33,154 nt of DNA, from NCBI GenBank assembly GCA_913054335.1, contig CAJXHL010000012.1:1-33154 (forward strand), given 5' to 3'. This document shows positions 33,090 through 33,154 of the stretch, piece after piece. Numbering within the stretch: the first letter of the stretch is position 1; the number at the start of each line of letters is the position of its first letter. Position numbers and translations under genes: made by a program. The stretch comes from an uncultured Gammaproteobacteria bacterium (GTDB lineage: Bacteria > Pseudomonadota > Gammaproteobacteria > PS1 > Pseudothioglobaceae). The notes under the pieces are model-generated. The model ran no database searches. It was given only the letters and a program-made list of their open reading frames with translations, and was not told the origin of the DNA.

Positions 33090-33154
33090 AAAGTTTTTCA
33101 GAAATGGCCGCTAAACCACGTGCTCGTGACTTAGGTCTGCCATTTTGTGGATAT
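32810..33154 (+). CDS. N-terminal part of a P4-type tyrosine recombinase (integrase), cut by the window end
   Basis: 115 codons are present, open at the right edge. The N-terminal arm-binding domain (DUF4102 type) is clear: LTDIKIRQAKART, HDDQGLYLRVSP, KTFVFRYKWLDKDTTINIGRYGQ split as TFVFRYKW and INIGRYG, LSDARRKRDEY and GNNPAED. These enzymes insert islands and prophages at tRNA genes. It faces away from tRNA-Asp, as at the attL end of many islands. The last 17 or so residues (AAKPRARDLGLPFCGY) do not look like the expected core-binding helix, so the gene may be altered or the sequence chimeric near its end. No good ribosome site is seen. The catalytic domain is outside the window. Confidence 0.85.
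   Translation, partial: MLTDIKIRQAKARTTAHKLHDDQGLYLRVSPLKKDKKATPTKTFVFRYKWLDKDTTINIGRYGQCSLSDARRKRDEYIDQLLSGNNPAEDKCSQSFSEMAAKPRARDLGLPFCGY

Overview
The window is a low-GC gammaproteobacterial chromosome segment. Core gene orders typical of that class are present: rpsF-rpsR-rplI-dnaB, hisS-yfgM-der, cpdA-yqiB and a ccmCDE block, together with pdxB, hspQ, mtgA, tsaB and hupB. The mix of genes resembles free-living marine SUP05/ARCTIC96BD-19 (Thioglobaceae-like) bacteria, but that placement is inference from gene content, not from a phylogeny.

Layout. 1-1837: the tail of an unidentified gene, then ung-pdxB on the minus strand (uracil repair, vitamin B6 synthesis). 1942-4886: a tightly overlapped plus-strand operon of thiopurine-methyltransferase-like enzyme, membrane-tethered cold-shock domain protein, SLT lipoprotein, Rieske ferredoxin and a YbiB/TrpD2-like protein. 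4898-7293: a minus-strand glutarate pair, CoA transferase plus glutaryl-CoA dehydrogenase, with a promoter overlapped by two TGTGATCA boxes. 7406-10837: msbA and pyrG, divergent around a perfect 16-bp palindrome. 11011-14332: hisS-yfgM-der, lacking bamB between yfgM and der.

14559-21804 is the main catabolic island. It carries a GntR/FCD regulator divergent from a DHDPS-family lyase, an aldehyde dehydrogenase, two proline-racemase-superfamily proteins and a FAD amino-acid dehydrogenase. Together these make a full route from trans-4-hydroxy-L-proline to 2-oxoglutarate. A decayed pyrroline-5-carboxylate-reductase-like pseudogene lies beside it, and no transporter is present. Both racemase paralogues have the Ser/Cys catalytic pair but differ in a block near the active site.

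21817-25331: a 5'-nucleotidase, yqiB and cpdA overlap in one minus-strand run, preceded by dnaB. 25407-26468: rplI, rpsR and rpsF, with a leader hairpin before rpsF. 26848-27780: an OhrR-type regulator directly behind a glutathione peroxidase, with a 17-bp operator-like palindrome at the predicted transcription start. 27971-30041: rhodanese, hspQ, mtgA, tsaB. 30143-31974: ccmC-D-E-G without ccmF. 32141-32633: hupB, a strong terminator, then tRNA-Val(UAC) and tRNA-Asp(GUC). From 32810 to the window end is the start of a tyrosine recombinase, with repeated TTGTTCCC boxes and a 20-bp direct repeat between it and the tRNA; this looks like the left edge of an integrated element at tRNA-Asp.

No CRISPR array, rRNA gene or complete insertion sequence was seen. 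The most noteworthy items are the hydroxyproline island with its duplicated epimerase-like genes, the OhrR-Gpx operon with its operator, the tRNA-Asp integration edge, a GAGACCTTTG-type motif placed at three stop codons, and an apparent promoter/terminator overlap ahead of the tRNAs.
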